Assembly (NCBI GenBank): GCA_031271965.1
Contig: JAISUS010000029.1
Coordinates: forward strand, 124,001-188,000
Direction of reading: 5' to 3'
DNA: 64,000 bases
DNA from: Prevotella sp.
GTDB taxonomy: Bacteria; Bacteroidota; Bacteroidia; Bacteroidales; Dysgonomonadaceae
In this document: positions 8,822 through 17,355 of the stretch, piece after piece
Layout of the letters: each line of letters starts with the position of its first letter
Numbering within the stretch: position 1 is the stretch's first letter
Notes under the pieces: model-generated
Databases searched by the model: none
What the model saw: the letters and a program-made list of their open reading frames with translations, nothing else
Told to the model about the DNA's origin: nothing
Made by a program: the position numbers and the translations under genes

Positions 8822-10099
8822 TTACTTTTTTAATCTCAAAGTTACTGCATTTTTGTGAGCAAACAACTCTTCATTCTCTGCCATAACCTCAATAATTGGG
8901 CCAAGGTTTTGTATTCCCTCTTTGGTTATCTCCTGAAATGTAATCTTTTTGATAAAACTATCCAGATTTACTCCGCTATAAGCTGTTGCGTAACCGTTTG
9001 TGGGTAAAGTGTGATTGGTACCGGATGCATAATCGCCTGCACTTTCAGGGGTGTGATGCCCCAGAAAAACAGATCCTGTATTGATTATTTTATCAGCAAT
9101 ATTCATATATCCGGCAGTTTCAATAATGAGGTGCTCGGGAGCATATTGATTTGTAATATCTATTATTTCCTGTTCATCTTTCAATAGAATGAGCTTGCTG
9201 TTTTCGAGAGCCTTTCCTGCTGTTTCACGACGTGGTAATTCAGCCAATTGACGCTCTATTTCCAAAGAAACCTTTGAGATAAAAGTCTCGCTTGTCGTCG
9301 TCAATATAACTTGACTATCTGCCCCATGCTCTGCTTGTGACAGAAGATCGGCGGCAACGAAAGCTAGATTTGCTGTCTCGTCTGCTATAACCTGAACTTC
9401 CGATGGTCCTGCGGGCATATCGATAGCTACATCTTTAAGGCTTACCATTTGCTTGGCTGCCATTACATATTGATTTCCAGGCCCAAATATTTTATAGACT
9501 TTAGGTATCGACTCCGTACCATAAGCCATTGCCCCTATAGCCTGAATACCTCCTGCTTTGAATATCTTACTTACCCCTGCTTCTTTTGCTGTGTAAAGAA
9601 TGGCAGGGTGTATTTTCCCTTCTTTGTTGGGTGGCGAACATAATACAATTTCTCTACACCCGGCTATTTTTGCAGGGATGGCTAGCATCAGCACAGTAGA
9701 AAATAGTGGAGCTGTTCCTCCCGGAATATATAGACCGACTTTTTCTATCGCTACGGCTTTTTGCCAACAGGTAACACCCGGAGTTGTTTCTACTTTCTTT
9801 GTTTTAAAGATTTGGCTGCGATGAAAAATTTCGATATTCTTTTTCGCTTGAAGGATGGCAGCTTTCAGTTCTTTAGAAACGAGCGTTTCGGCTTCGTCTA
9901 TTTCTTCCTGAGTGACAGCAAGAGAAGATAACTTGACTTTGTCGAATTTTTCCTCATATTCCAGTACCGCTTTGTCTCTTCTATTCTTGATATCATCTAG
10001 TACAGTGCTTACTATATCATTAAGCGATGATGTGTCAAATGCGGGACGAGCCAATATTTTCGTCCACTCCGAACGTTCAGGATATTTTATTATTTGCAT
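8822..10099 (-). CDS. hisD: histidinol dehydrogenase
   Basis: HisD (425 residues) oxidises histidinol to histidine in two NAD-dependent steps. Visible are 'YIPGGTAPLFSTVLMLAIPAKIAGC', 'KIFGPGNQYVMAAKQMV', 'DMPAGPSEVQVIADE', the zinc-ligand region 'LLSQAEHGADSQV', the catalytic 'YAPEHLIIE' (Glu/His) and 'SAGDYASGTNHTLPT' (zinc Asp and catalytic His). Its start overlaps the end of the upstream GNAT gene by 10 bases. It is the second his gene in the operon. Confidence 0.97.
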   Translation of the reverse strand: MQIIKYPERSEWTKILARPAFDTSSLNDIVSTVLDDIKNRRDKAVLEYEEKFDKVKLSSLAVTQEEIDEAETLVSKELKAAILQAKKNIEIFHRSQIFKTKKVETTPGVTCWQKAVAIEKVGLYIPGGTAPLFSTVLMLAIPAKIAGCREIVLCSPPNKEGKIHPAILYTAKEAGVSKIFKAGGIQAIGAMAYGTESIPKVYKIFGPGNQYVMAAKQMVSLKDVAIDMPAGPSEVQVIADETANLAFVAADLLSQAEHGADSQVILTTTSETFISKVSLEIERQLAELPRRETAGKALENSKLILLKDEQEIIDITNQYAPEHLIIETAGYMNIADKIINTGSVFLGHHTPESAGDYASGTNHTLPTNGYATAYSGVNLDSFIKKITFQEITKEGIQNLGPIIEVMAENEELFAHKNAVTLRLKK

Positions 10100-10629
10100 G
10101 ATTTGCCTTTGAATTCTTTTTTCAACAAACTATATACATTAATATCTGTATAAACATTATCTACAAGCAATTCCCCGTCACGTTCTACCCCTTCGAGAAG
10201 GAAGCCTAATTTTTCGGGGATTTGTTTACTTCGATGATTGTTTACCGCAACTTTTATTTGTATCCGGTTCATATCCATTTCACTGAATGCGTATTCGATC
10301 AGCTTCAGTACAGAGTGTACCATAATACCTTTTCCTTGTGCTTGTTGAGACAACCAATAGCCGATTTCTGTTTTCCTGTTTAGTGGATCGGTATCTTTAA
10401 ATCCTATCAGGCCAACAAAAGTTTCCTTGTAAGAGATTGTGAAGTGTTTGTCAACCGTTCCCAGATTAGAAATAACAAAATTTCTGGTATCGTTCTCTTC
10501 GTACGTATAGTCGACAAAAGGAAGCCATACACGCATATATTCCCTCTCGTTATTCAGGGTGTTGAATATGTCGGGAATATCCTTCTCTGACAAGGGGTTT
10601 AGTACAACATTTTCCAAGACTTGTATCAT
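10090..10629 (-). CDS. GNAT N-acetyltransferase, RimJ/RimL-like
   Basis: A 179-residue acetyltransferase of the ribosomal-protein-serine/alanine type. 'LNPLSEKDIPDIFNTLNNEREYMRVWLPFVD', 'IGYWLSQQAQGKGIMVHSVLKLIEYAF' (acetyl-CoA loop QAQGKG) and 'IQIKVAVNNHRSKQIPEKLGFLLEGVERDGELL' are typical. I take ATG 10629, which overlaps the hisG stop as ATGA; a longer reading from 10704 would run through hisG and lacks family similarity at its N-terminus. It overlaps the hisD start by 10 bases. Its true substrate is unknown. Confidence 0.9.
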   Translation of the reverse strand: MIQVLENVVLNPLSEKDIPDIFNTLNNEREYMRVWLPFVDYTYEENDTRNFVISNLGTVDKHFTISYKETFVGLIGFKDTDPLNRKTEIGYWLSQQAQGKGIMVHSVLKLIEYAFSEMDMNRIQIKVAVNNHRSKQIPEKLGFLLEGVERDGELLVDNVYTDINVYSLLKKEFKGKSCK

Positions 10630-11480
10630 AATATCATTTTTTCGATTGGCAGAACAAGTATTCCTTCTGCGCCCAATCCTTTCAGTTTGTTGATAACTTC
10701 CCAAAAACGTTTATCTTCCACCACCGATTGTACCGAGCACCAGCCTTTAGTCGCCAATGGAGTAACGGTAGGACTGCGCATTCCGGGGAGGATATCAAAT
10801 ATTTCGTTTAGCTTGTCTTCCGGTGCATTCAAAAGTACGTATTTTTTACCTTCCGCATTTTGAACGGCTTCTATCCTGAATATCAATTCATCTAAAATAT
10901 CTTTTTTCTCCCGGGATAAGTTTTTTGCAGCAATGAGCAAGGCTTCCGAGCGCATGACGACTTCTACTTCCTTCAGGCGATTGCTGACAAGTGTTCCTCC
11001 TGAGCTGACAATGTCAAAGATAGCGTCGGATAATCCTATACTTGGTGATATTTCTACAGACCCGGTAATAATATGTATTTCCGAATTGATATTCTGTTTT
11101 TTCAGATATTTTTTTAATATGAAAGGGTAGGAGGTGGCTATCTTTTTCCCTTCAAACCATTTTATATCCTGATAGTCTTCATCTTTTGGTATGGCTAATG
11201 ATAATCGGCACTTGCTAAACCCCAGCCGTTTGACTATGTCTGCATTTTCGTTTTTTTCTACAAATTCGTTTTTTCCAACTACTCCAATGTCTGCTACGCC
11301 CGTTGCAACTGCTTGTGGAATATCGTCATCGCGCAGGAAGAGTATCTCTACCGGAAAATCCTTTGCCGGAATAAGTAGAGTCCGTTTGATGTTGTTTAAC
11401 TTTATACCTGCCTCCTGAAGCAGTTCCATTGTTTCTTCAAATAACCGGCCTTTCGATTGTACTGCAATTCTTAATACCAT
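10626..11480 (-). CDS. hisG: ATP phosphoribosyltransferase (long form)
   Basis: HisG (284 residues) joins ATP and PRPP in the first, feedback-inhibited step of histidine synthesis. 'LRIAVQSKGRLFEETMELLQEAG' opens domain I; 'DAIFDIVSSGGTLVSNRLKEVEVV' is the PRPP-binding loop region; the last about 70 residues (NAEGKKYVLLNAPEDKLNEIFDILPGMRSPTVTPL) are the PII-like regulatory domain of the long form, so HisZ is not needed. It is the first enzyme gene after the His leader and attenuator, and its TGA overlaps the next start. Confidence 0.97.
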   Translation of the reverse strand: MVLRIAVQSKGRLFEETMELLQEAGIKLNNIKRTLLIPAKDFPVEILFLRDDDIPQAVATGVADIGVVGKNEFVEKNENADIVKRLGFSKCRLSLAIPKDEDYQDIKWFEGKKIATSYPFILKKYLKKQNINSEIHIITGSVEISPSIGLSDAIFDIVSSGGTLVSNRLKEVEVVMRSEALLIAAKNLSREKKDILDELIFRIEAVQNAEGKKYVLLNAPEDKLNEIFDILPGMRSPTVTPLATKGWCSVQSVVEDKRFWEVINKLKGLGAEGILVLPIEKMIL

Positions 11481-11499
11481 TATATATATTCGTTTTATA

Positions 11500-11540
11500 T
11501 TAATATAAAAAATAAGAGCCTACCATTCCGGTAAGCTCTT
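11500..11540 (-). terminator. attenuator hairpin of the his operon
   Basis: On the minus strand AAGAGCTTACC and GGTAGGCTCTT (11514-11540) form an 11-bp stem with one U-G pair and the loop GGAAT, followed by ATTTTTTAT. It stands between the leader peptide stop (11576) and hisG (11480), the position of an intrinsic terminator used for attenuation. The CUUACC of the 5' arm (11530-11535) is complementary to GGUAAG at the end of the leader ORF (11579-11584), giving a possible antiterminator. Confidence 0.85.
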
Positions 11541-11575
11541 AACTATATATTTTGCAGACATCACATCAATATACG

Positions 11576-11629
11576 TTACTTACCTCTTGGTAGTAATAAA
11601 AAATGATGATGATGTACTCTATTGTTCAT
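11576..11629 (-). CDS. hisL: his operon leader peptide with four consecutive His codons
   Basis: The frame reads MNNRVHHHHFLLLPRGK, 17 codons and TAA. Four CAT codons in a row just upstream of a terminator hairpin and hisG are the hallmark of ribosome-mediated attenuation. The start lies about 20 bases after the -7 promoter box, so the leader transcript begins almost directly with this ORF. The codons GGT AAG before the stop match the 5' arm of the attenuator stem: a ribosome stalled on His would leave them free for antitermination, one reaching the stop would cover them. No clear Shine-Dalgarno is seen, as is usual in the phylum. Confidence 0.85.
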   Translation of the reverse strand: MNNRVHHHHFLLLPRGK

Positions 11630-11648
11630 ATAAAATTATCTTATGCAA

Positions 11649-11680
11649 CAAAAGTATGTATTATTTGTGATAAAACAAAC
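11649..11680 (-). promoter_or_regulatory. his operon promoter
   Basis: The minus strand carries a -33 element GTTTG (11676-11680) and a -7 element TACTTTTG (11649-11656; exact TAnnTTTG) separated by 19 bases, the Bacteroidetes primary-sigma promoter layout. Transcription should start near 11642, about 13 bases before the leader peptide ATG. Confidence 0.75.
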
Positions 11681-11695
11681 TTTCTGCTAAATAAT

Positions 11696-12151
11696 TTATC
11701 TGCGGCCTCCTCCGCGTTGTTGATGATCTCTTATAAGTTTCTCATTAAACTTCTGGTCAGCGATTCTGTACCGTTCCACTTTTTCGGCAGAAAGTACCTG
11801 GCTGAATTTTTTATAATATTCAACCTGCAATTGGGTTGACCTTTGTTCTGATTCTAAATTTAGCTGAGTGATCCTTTTATAGTCGGTATCGGTTTTATTT
11901 TCCTTACGTTTCAATTCTCTGGTTTCTCTTCTTGCTTCTCTGTTTACTTCAAATTTCTTTTGCATAAACTCTGCTTCCAAGGGGAGGAATGCTTTAGCTT
12001 CGGCATCGGTCAAATCTAATTCCTTTTTAAGAAATTCTGCTTTTTCCTTTTTTATAGCTTCTATATCAAAGCCTCTTCTGCCATCCTGTGCATTTATAGA
12101 AAATGAGAAGCAAAACACTAAAAATAATAATAAAATACTCTTTGCTTTCAT
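11696..12151 (-). CDS. Spy/CpxP-like periplasmic protein
   Basis: The protein has about 151 residues. I start at ATG 12151, which opens with a clean signal peptide (MKAKSILLLFLVFCFSFSINAQ); the longer reading from 12235 puts 28 polar residues in front. The mature part is highly charged and helical, with 'FLKKELDLTDAEAKAFLPLEAEFMQKKFEVNREARRETRELK', reminiscent of LTxxQ-type Spy/CpxP chaperone or metal-sensing proteins, and ends in a Gly/Arg tail (RGGGRR). It follows the ECF sigma and anti-sigma-like genes and is a plausible envelope-stress effector or sensor. Confidence 0.65.
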   Translation of the reverse strand: MKAKSILLLFLVFCFSFSINAQDGRRGFDIEAIKKEKAEFLKKELDLTDAEAKAFLPLEAEFMQKKFEVNREARRETRELKRKENKTDTDYKRITQLNLESEQRSTQLQVEYYKKFSQVLSAEKVERYRIADQKFNEKLIRDHQQRGGGRR

Positions 12152-12343
12152 ATGCTTATTTAAAATATGTCTGTATGTTGATTTACAATTACTTATTCTT
12201 TGTTTCTGATTTTTTACGTTTTTATGGCTGGGCATAATCTAGATAGATACATATGCCTGAAGTGTGGATTATTTTGGTTTCCACTTGTTATATTATACAA
12301 GCGATCCATTTGCTATTTAACCCAACTGGCAAATTAAAGATGT

Positions 12344-12676
12344 TTAATAACTATATACCATCTCTTTGTATTGTGACTTTACCACTTCGTCTTCTAAAAA
12401 GAGGAAATAATCATCTTCAAGAGAAGACGAAAGATTCGGAGATATGGTCACATTGGGATCAGCATTGCTGCTTTTCTCCAAAACACCTGTAGTAAGGAGT
12501 ACACCACAGAATATAGCAGCAGCTGCAGTCCAAGGCAATACTTTCTTCCATAATGGAATTATCCTGGCTTTATTTTCTTTGGCCGGAAGACTTTCCATTA
12601 TTTCACGATTAAAATTCTCGAAATAGTTTTCGGGAACTTTAAACGGATTCTTTGTTTTATCAAAATTATCCAACAT
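12344..12676 (-). CDS. single-pass membrane protein, probable anti-sigma-type partner
   Basis: A 110-residue protein with a cytoplasmic N-terminal part (NPFKVPENYFENFNREIMESLP), one membrane segment (about 48-68) and an acidic C-terminal part. The 'FKVPENYFENF' opening is common in Bacteroidetes proteins encoded next to ECF sigma factors. Its position 59 bases after the sigma gene suggests it restrains that factor, but no zinc anti-sigma HxxxCxxC motif is present, so this is inference. About 190 bases between it and the Spy-like gene hold nothing I recognise. Confidence 0.6.
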   Translation of the reverse strand: MLDNFDKTKNPFKVPENYFENFNREIMESLPAKENKARIIPLWKKVLPWTAAAAIFCGVLLTTGVLEKSSNADPNVTISPNLSSSLEDDYFLFLEDEVVKSQYKEMVYSY

Positions 12677-12735
12677 GATTACTTTATACTTAAAAACTCT
12701 ATCTGTAATAATAGACTATAATTAGTTCAAAAGGT

Positions 12736-13287
12736 TTAATGCTCCGCTGATAAAAAATCTTCAATTTTTTTTACCGCATGGTGATATGACGCTTTTAGCG
12801 CGCCAACAGAGGTGTCCAGAATCTCAGACATGTCCTCGTATTTCATTTCGTCGAAGTATTTCAGGTTAAATACAATTCGTTGTTTCTCGGGCAATGTAAG
12901 TATTGCTTTTTGCAATATTAGTTGGGCTTCATCCCCGTCAAAATACTCGTCTCCTTCAAGTTTCGATAATAAGAAAGAGTCGGCGTCATCTACCGAAATA
13001 TTGTTTTGTGCCCGTTGTTTATTCAAAAATGTAATAGCCTCATTTACCGCAATCCTGTATAGCCATGTCGAAAGTTTAGAATCTCCTCTGAAGTTATCTA
13101 TACTGGTCCACACTTTAATAAATGTATTCTGAAGAATATCATTGGCATCGTCGTGGCTCAATACGATTTTTCGTATCTGCCAATATAGAGGCTCGCTGTA
13201 TTCTTTTACCAACTCAGAAAATGCAGATTGCTGAGTTTCTGCGTTCTGCACCCTTTTTATAAGATTGCTCTCAGTCTCTTGTGACAT
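12736..13287 (-). CDS. ECF RNA polymerase sigma factor
   Basis: A 183-residue group IV sigma factor with only regions 2 and 4. Region 2 (about residues 20-90) shows 'HDDANDILQNTFIKVWTSIDNFRGDSKLSTWLYRIAVNEA' for core binding and -10 recognition. Region 4 (about 125-180) shows 'LPEKQRIVFNLKYFDEMKYEDMSEILDTSVGALKASYHHAVKKI', the helix-turn-helix for -35 recognition. It lies 21 bases after the TPR gene and before a small membrane protein, the usual arrangement for a membrane-regulated stress sigma factor. Confidence 0.93.
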   Translation of the reverse strand: MSQETESNLIKRVQNAETQQSAFSELVKEYSEPLYWQIRKIVLSHDDANDILQNTFIKVWTSIDNFRGDSKLSTWLYRIAVNEAITFLNKQRAQNNISVDDADSFLLSKLEGDEYFDGDEAQLILQKAILTLPEKQRIVFNLKYFDEMKYEDMSEILDTSVGALKASYHHAVKKIEDFLSAEH

Positions 13288-13308
13288 TATATTTAAGCGT
13301 CGTATTTT

Positions 13309-14343
13309 CTATAAATCAGAATCATCACCCAACTCTTCGTCATCCTCTTCCATCTGGCTTTGCCCATGTTCGAACCACTCAATGAAATTGTCTACTTGAG
13401 TTTTGTTTTTGTCCCACCATGAAAGCGATTCCGGGAAATAGGTAACACTAACATATTTACAATATGTATCGAAGTGTCCTGAGCCTAATATCTCTTCATA
13501 GGTAGGCACGAAGAAATACCAAAGCAGCCCACTCTGTGTATCGTTTTGTAGTTGAGCCAAAGAGAAAAATATCAATTTAGAGGCTTCTACAAAGAAGTTG
13601 TATTGGTCTTTACCGTTGTATTTTGCCTTTATCCTCTGTATTTCCTTATAAATAGCCTGACGGTCTACCCCTTCTTCCATAGAAATGTTCCCGGAGCCTG
13701 TTTCTGGTTTTGCATTCAGAATATCCAACATTTCACTGAATGCATCCTTTGAACGTTCAGTGTTTGGTTCTAATAGAAGGAAAAAATGGAAAGAGTAAAA
13801 GCTTTGAAGCCATCGTCCCATGTCGTTCAATGCATAGCCATATAACAAGAATGCGCTGGCGTGTGTAGCATCTATCTCAATGGCTTTGCGTAAATGCAAT
13901 ACAGCCATCGGATTGTTTTTATTGTTGAAATAGCATAGTCCTAAATTAAAGTGGAGTAGATATTCATCTCCGCACCGCGATACGGCTTCATTCAGTGTTT
14001 TAATGGCATCGTCCATTTTATTCATATTAGCCAAAGCCGTACCTTTCACTATATAAGCATCCATCAGCAAGGGCTGAAAGCCTGCGGTTATTACTTTTGA
14101 ACTTAGATTTAATGCTTTGCTGTAATCTTTTAACTGGAGATAGGAAAGCGACATCTCGTAGATGGCAGACATAGAGCTTGGGTTTTCGGCCAATGCTTTT
14201 TCGTAGAATTCTATTGCCTCTTTATACTGCCCTTTATCATGGAGGCTGACTCCTTGTCTTATCAGTTTCTCTGTCGATGTTTGAGCACTGATATTGATAA
14301 AAGAGCCGGATAATATTAATAGTATAATGAGGATATATTTCAT
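13309..14343 (-). CDS. secreted TPR-repeat protein
   Basis: A 344-residue protein with a signal peptide (MKYILIILLILSGSFINISAQ) and about four to five TPR units between residues 30 and 200 (for example 'KGQYKEAIEFYEKALAENPSSMSAIYEMSLSYLQLKDYSKALNLSSKVI'). The C-terminal 140 residues have no repeats and end in a strongly acidic tail (MEEDDEELGDDSDL). It heads the sigma operon and may sense or scaffold in the periplasm; that role is inferred only from position. Confidence 0.8.
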   Translation of the reverse strand: MKYILIILLILSGSFINISAQTSTEKLIRQGVSLHDKGQYKEAIEFYEKALAENPSSMSAIYEMSLSYLQLKDYSKALNLSSKVITAGFQPLLMDAYIVKGTALANMNKMDDAIKTLNEAVSRCGDEYLLHFNLGLCYFNNKNNPMAVLHLRKAIEIDATHASAFLLYGYALNDMGRWLQSFYSFHFFLLLEPNTERSKDAFSEMLDILNAKPETGSGNISMEEGVDRQAIYKEIQRIKAKYNGKDQYNFFVEASKLIFFSLAQLQNDTQSGLLWYFFVPTYEEILGSGHFDTYCKYVSVTYFPESLSWWDKNKTQVDNFIEWFEHGQSQMEEDDEELGDDSDL

Positions 14344-14612
14344 GTTAAAAATCTATTTAGGTTACAAAAATAAGAAAAACCTTTAAAAAGAAACCTTCTC
14401 TTGGAATTCTTAGACATTTTTAAAAGATGGAAGTTTAATGATTCTTCATTTTAATTGCTTTTTTTGAGGTGTTTGTTATCAATATTATTGAACAGTATAT
14501 AAATTAAATTGTTAGACATTACAGTTCAACTGAATGTTTTTTTATTACATTTGCTTTCATACCCTAATAATACTAGCGTCTAAAACTAAAAAATGAATAA
14601 AATAGAAAAGCT
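14344..14612 (+). promoter_or_regulatory. intergenic region with promoter of the aconitase operon
   Basis: This 269-base AT-rich stretch separates divergent genes. A -7 element TACATTTG (14546-14553; exact TAnnTTTG) lies 59 bases before the aconitase start; a weak -33-like TTC/TTG is nearby but not convincing. I see no riboswitch, tRNA or further ORF. Confidence 0.55.
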
Positions 14613-16883
14613 ATGACAAAAATCCAGGTTTTTGATATAGAGATGATTCGTAAGTTCTATGAGTCTTATCCTTCAAAAGTTAAAGAGACCAGAAATGCCT
14701 TGAAGAGACCCTTGACTTTGAGTGAAAAAATACTTTATGCTCACTTATCAATAGGAGAGCCAGTTGAAGACTATGTCCGTGTCAAAGATTATGTAAATTT
14801 TTCACCCGATAGGGTTGCCATGCAGGATGCTACAGCTCAAATGGCGTTATTACAATTGATGAATTCCGGACGGACAAAAGTTGCAGTGCCGTCTACAGTA
14901 CATTGTGACCACCTCATTCAGGCTTTCAAATCGGCTAAAGAGGATTTGAATACTGCAGAAATAACCAATAAAGAAGTTTATGATTTCCTCAGTGCCGTGT
15001 CAGACAAATTCGGTATTGGTTTCTGGAAGCCGGGCGCGGGAATTATTCATCAGGTAGTGCTCGAAAACTATGCTTTTCCCGGAGGAATGATGATAGGTAC
15101 TGACTCGCACACACCAAATGCCGGAGGATTAGGTATGGTTGCTATCGGGGTAGGTGGTGCAGATGCTGTTGATGTGATGGCTGGTATGCCGTGGGAGTTG
15201 AAAATGCCGAAGCTTATTGGAGTAAAGCTAATGGGCAAACTTTCGGGTTGGACATCACCAAAAGATGTGATTCTGAAATTGGCAGGCATACTTACTGTAA
15301 AAGGTGGAACGAATGCTATTATTGAATATTTTGGAGAAGGGACGGCATCGTTATCTGCTACAGGAAAAGGAACTATTTGTAATATGGGGGCAGAGGTCGG
15401 TGCAACAACTTCAATATTTCCATATGATAAAAAAACATCAGACTATCTGAAAGCTACGGGCAGAGCGGAGATTGCTGAATTGGCAGATCGATTAGCTGAT
15501 TATCTCATTCCTGATGCAGAGGTGATAAACGAGCCAAATAAATACTTTGATGAAGTAATTGAAATAAATTTATCTACTCTCGAACCATATGTGAACGGTC
15601 CGTTTACACCGGATGCTGCGCATCCTATTTCTGAATTTGCCAGAGTGGTAAAAGAAAAAGGGTACCCGCAAGCAATGGAAGTTGGGCTGATTGGTTCGTG
15701 CACGAACTCTTCTTATGAAGACCTCTCACGTGCAGTGTCTATCGTGAAAGATGCTCAGAGTAAAAATATTAAAGTAAAATCTCAGTTTATTATCAACCCG
15801 GGGTCGGAACAAGTTCGTTATACGGCAGAACGGGACGGTATATTACCTGCTTTCGAAGAGGCAGGTGCTACCATTATGGCTAATGCCTGTGGCCCTTGTA
15901 TCGGACAATGGAAGAGAGAATTGGACGATCCGGAACGCCCGAATTCTATTGTGACTTCTTTCAACCGGAATTTTGCGAAACGAAATGACGGGAATCCGAA
16001 TACTCATGCCTTTGTAACATCTCCGGAGATTGTTGCTGCATTGAGTATTGCGGGAGATTTGTGCTTTAATCCGATGACGGATACTTTGCTGAACGAAAAT
16101 GGTGAGAAGGTTAAGTTGCAAGAGCCTCAGGGATACGAATTACCTCCTAAAGGTTATGCGATGGAAGATTCTGGGTATTTAGCGCCGGCCGAAGATAGTT
16201 CGCAGATAGTTGTGAAAATAGCTCCTGATTCTCAGCGTTTGCAAGAATTATATCCTTTCCCTGTATGGAATGGTAAAGATATAGTAGAGCAACCTTTGTT
16301 GATAAAGGTAAAAGGCAAATGTACTACCGATCATATATCAATGGCAGGGCCATGGTTGCGTTTCCGTGGACATTTGGACAATATATCGGATAATATGTTG
16401 ATCGGGGCGGTTAATGCTTTCAATGATAAAACAAATGCGGTGTTGGATGCCGAAACAGGAGAATATATTGCTGTACCTAAACTAGCGAGGAAATTCAAAG
16501 CCGAAGGTTTAGGGTCCGTTGTAATTGCCGAAGAAAATTACGGAGAAGGTTCTTCTCGTGAGCATGCGGCGATGGAGCCCCGTTTTCTGAATGTGAAAGC
16601 TATTTTAGTAAAATCTTTTGCCCGTATCCACGAAACAAACCTGAAAAAGCAAGGGATGCTGGCTCTTACATTTATAAATAAAGAGGACTATAATAAGATA
16701 AGGGAGGATGATAGGGTTAGCATTATTGGCTTAACCGATTTCAAACCCGGAAAAAATCTTATTGCAGAACTCTCTCATAAAGATGGAACTAAAGACTCAT
16801 TTGAAGTAGCTCACACATATAACGAGACCCAAATAGAGTGGTTCAAAGCAGGGAGTGCTCTGAATTATATGAAGGGAAAATAA
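14613..16883 (+). CDS. acnA: aconitate hydratase (mitochondrial type)
   Basis: Aconitase (756 residues) interconverts citrate and isocitrate with a [4Fe-4S] cluster. The cluster cysteines are in '[17 protein letters not shown]' (one) and '[11 protein letters not shown]' (two). '[32 protein letters not shown]' is the substrate-site signature, and the C-terminal swivel domain shows '[24 protein letters not shown]' and '[17 protein letters not shown]'. The length fits the mitochondrial-type enzyme known in Bacteroides. A GNAT gene follows after 7 bases, then citrate synthase, so the three are probably one operon. Confidence 0.96.
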   Translation: MTKIQVFDIEMIRKFYESYPSKVKETRNALKRPLTLSEKILYAHLSIGEPVEDYVRVKDYVNFSPDRVAMQDATAQMALLQLMNSGRTKVAVPSTVHCDHLIQAFKSAKEDLNTAEITNKEVYDFLSAVSDKFGIGFWKPGAGIIHQVVLENYAFPGGMMIGTDSHTPNAGGLGMVAIGVGGADAVDVMAGMPWELKMPKLIGVKLMGKLSGWTSPKDVILKLAGILTVKGGTNAIIEYFGEGTASLSATGKGTICNMGAEVGATTSIFPYDKKTSDYLKATGRAEIAELADRLADYLIPDAEVINEPNKYFDEVIEINLSTLEPYVNGPFTPDAAHPISEFARVVKEKGYPQAMEVGLIGSCTNSSYEDLSRAVSIVKDAQSKNIKVKSQFIINPGSEQVRYTAERDGILPAFEEAGATIMANACGPCIGQWKRELDDPERPNSIVTSFNRNFAKRNDGNPNTHAFVTSPEIVAALSIAGDLCFNPMTDTLLNENGEKVKLQEPQGYELPPKGYAMEDSGYLAPAEDSSQIVVKIAPDSQRLQELYPFPVWNGKDIVEQPLLIKVKGKCTTDHISMAGPWLRFRGHLDNISDNMLIGAVNAFNDKTNAVLDAETGEYIAVPKLARKFKAEGLGSVVIAEENYGEGSSREHAAMEPRFLNVKAILVKSFARIHETNLKKQGMLALTFINKEDYNKIREDDRVSIIGLTDFKPGKNLIAELSHKDGTKDSFEVAHTYNETQIEWFKAGSALNYMKGK

Positions 16884-16890
16884 CTAGCTT

Positions 16891-17340
16891 ATGCACGATG
16901 TGATATTAGAGTCTATAAGAGAGGGCGATTTTGAGGAGTTATGTTCTCTCTTTCTTGAATTTGCAACTTTCGAAAAGTTACCGGAGCGAATGATTAATAC
17001 TGTGGAGAAGATGAAATCTGAAAAAGAATATTTTCAGGGTTTTGTCGCTCGTGGAGGCGGTAAAAAAATCATAGGCTACGTTACATTCTTCCACGCTTAT
17101 TATACATGGACAGGTAAGTCTCTTTATATGGATGATCTTTATGTCAGAGAAGAGTTCAGAGGGAAAGGGATAGGTTCGGAACTCGTCAAAGAAGTCATCT
17201 CTTATGCTAAAAAATCAGGATGTAATGGTCTGCGTTGGCAGGTATCTAACTGGAATACGCATGCCATAAATTTTTATGAAAATCTGGGTGCAAAAATTAA
17301 TAAAATTGAAATGAATTGTGATCTGATATTCGATAAATAA
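16891..17340 (+). CDS. GNAT N-acetyltransferase (spermidine/diamine acetyltransferase-like)
   Basis: A 149-residue acetyltransferase. 'SLYMDDLYVREEFRGKGIGSELVKEVISYAKKSGCNGLRWQVSNWNTHAINFYENLGAKI' is a textbook GNAT core with acetyl-CoA loop RGKGIG and the catalytic-side Tyr of 'NFYENLGA', closest in style to SAT-like enzymes. It sits between aconitase (7-base gap) and citrate synthase (15-base gap), the position that isocitrate dehydrogenase holds in Bacteroides fragilis. Its substrate, and whether it acetylates the neighbouring enzymes, are unknown. Confidence 0.9.
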   Translation: MHDVILESIREGDFEELCSLFLEFATFEKLPERMINTVEKMKSEKEYFQGFVARGGGKKIIGYVTFFHAYYTWTGKSLYMDDLYVREEFRGKGIGSELVKEVISYAKKSGCNGLRWQVSNWNTHAINFYENLGAKINKIEMNCDLIFDK

Positions 17341-17355
17341 CTAAAAATATATACT

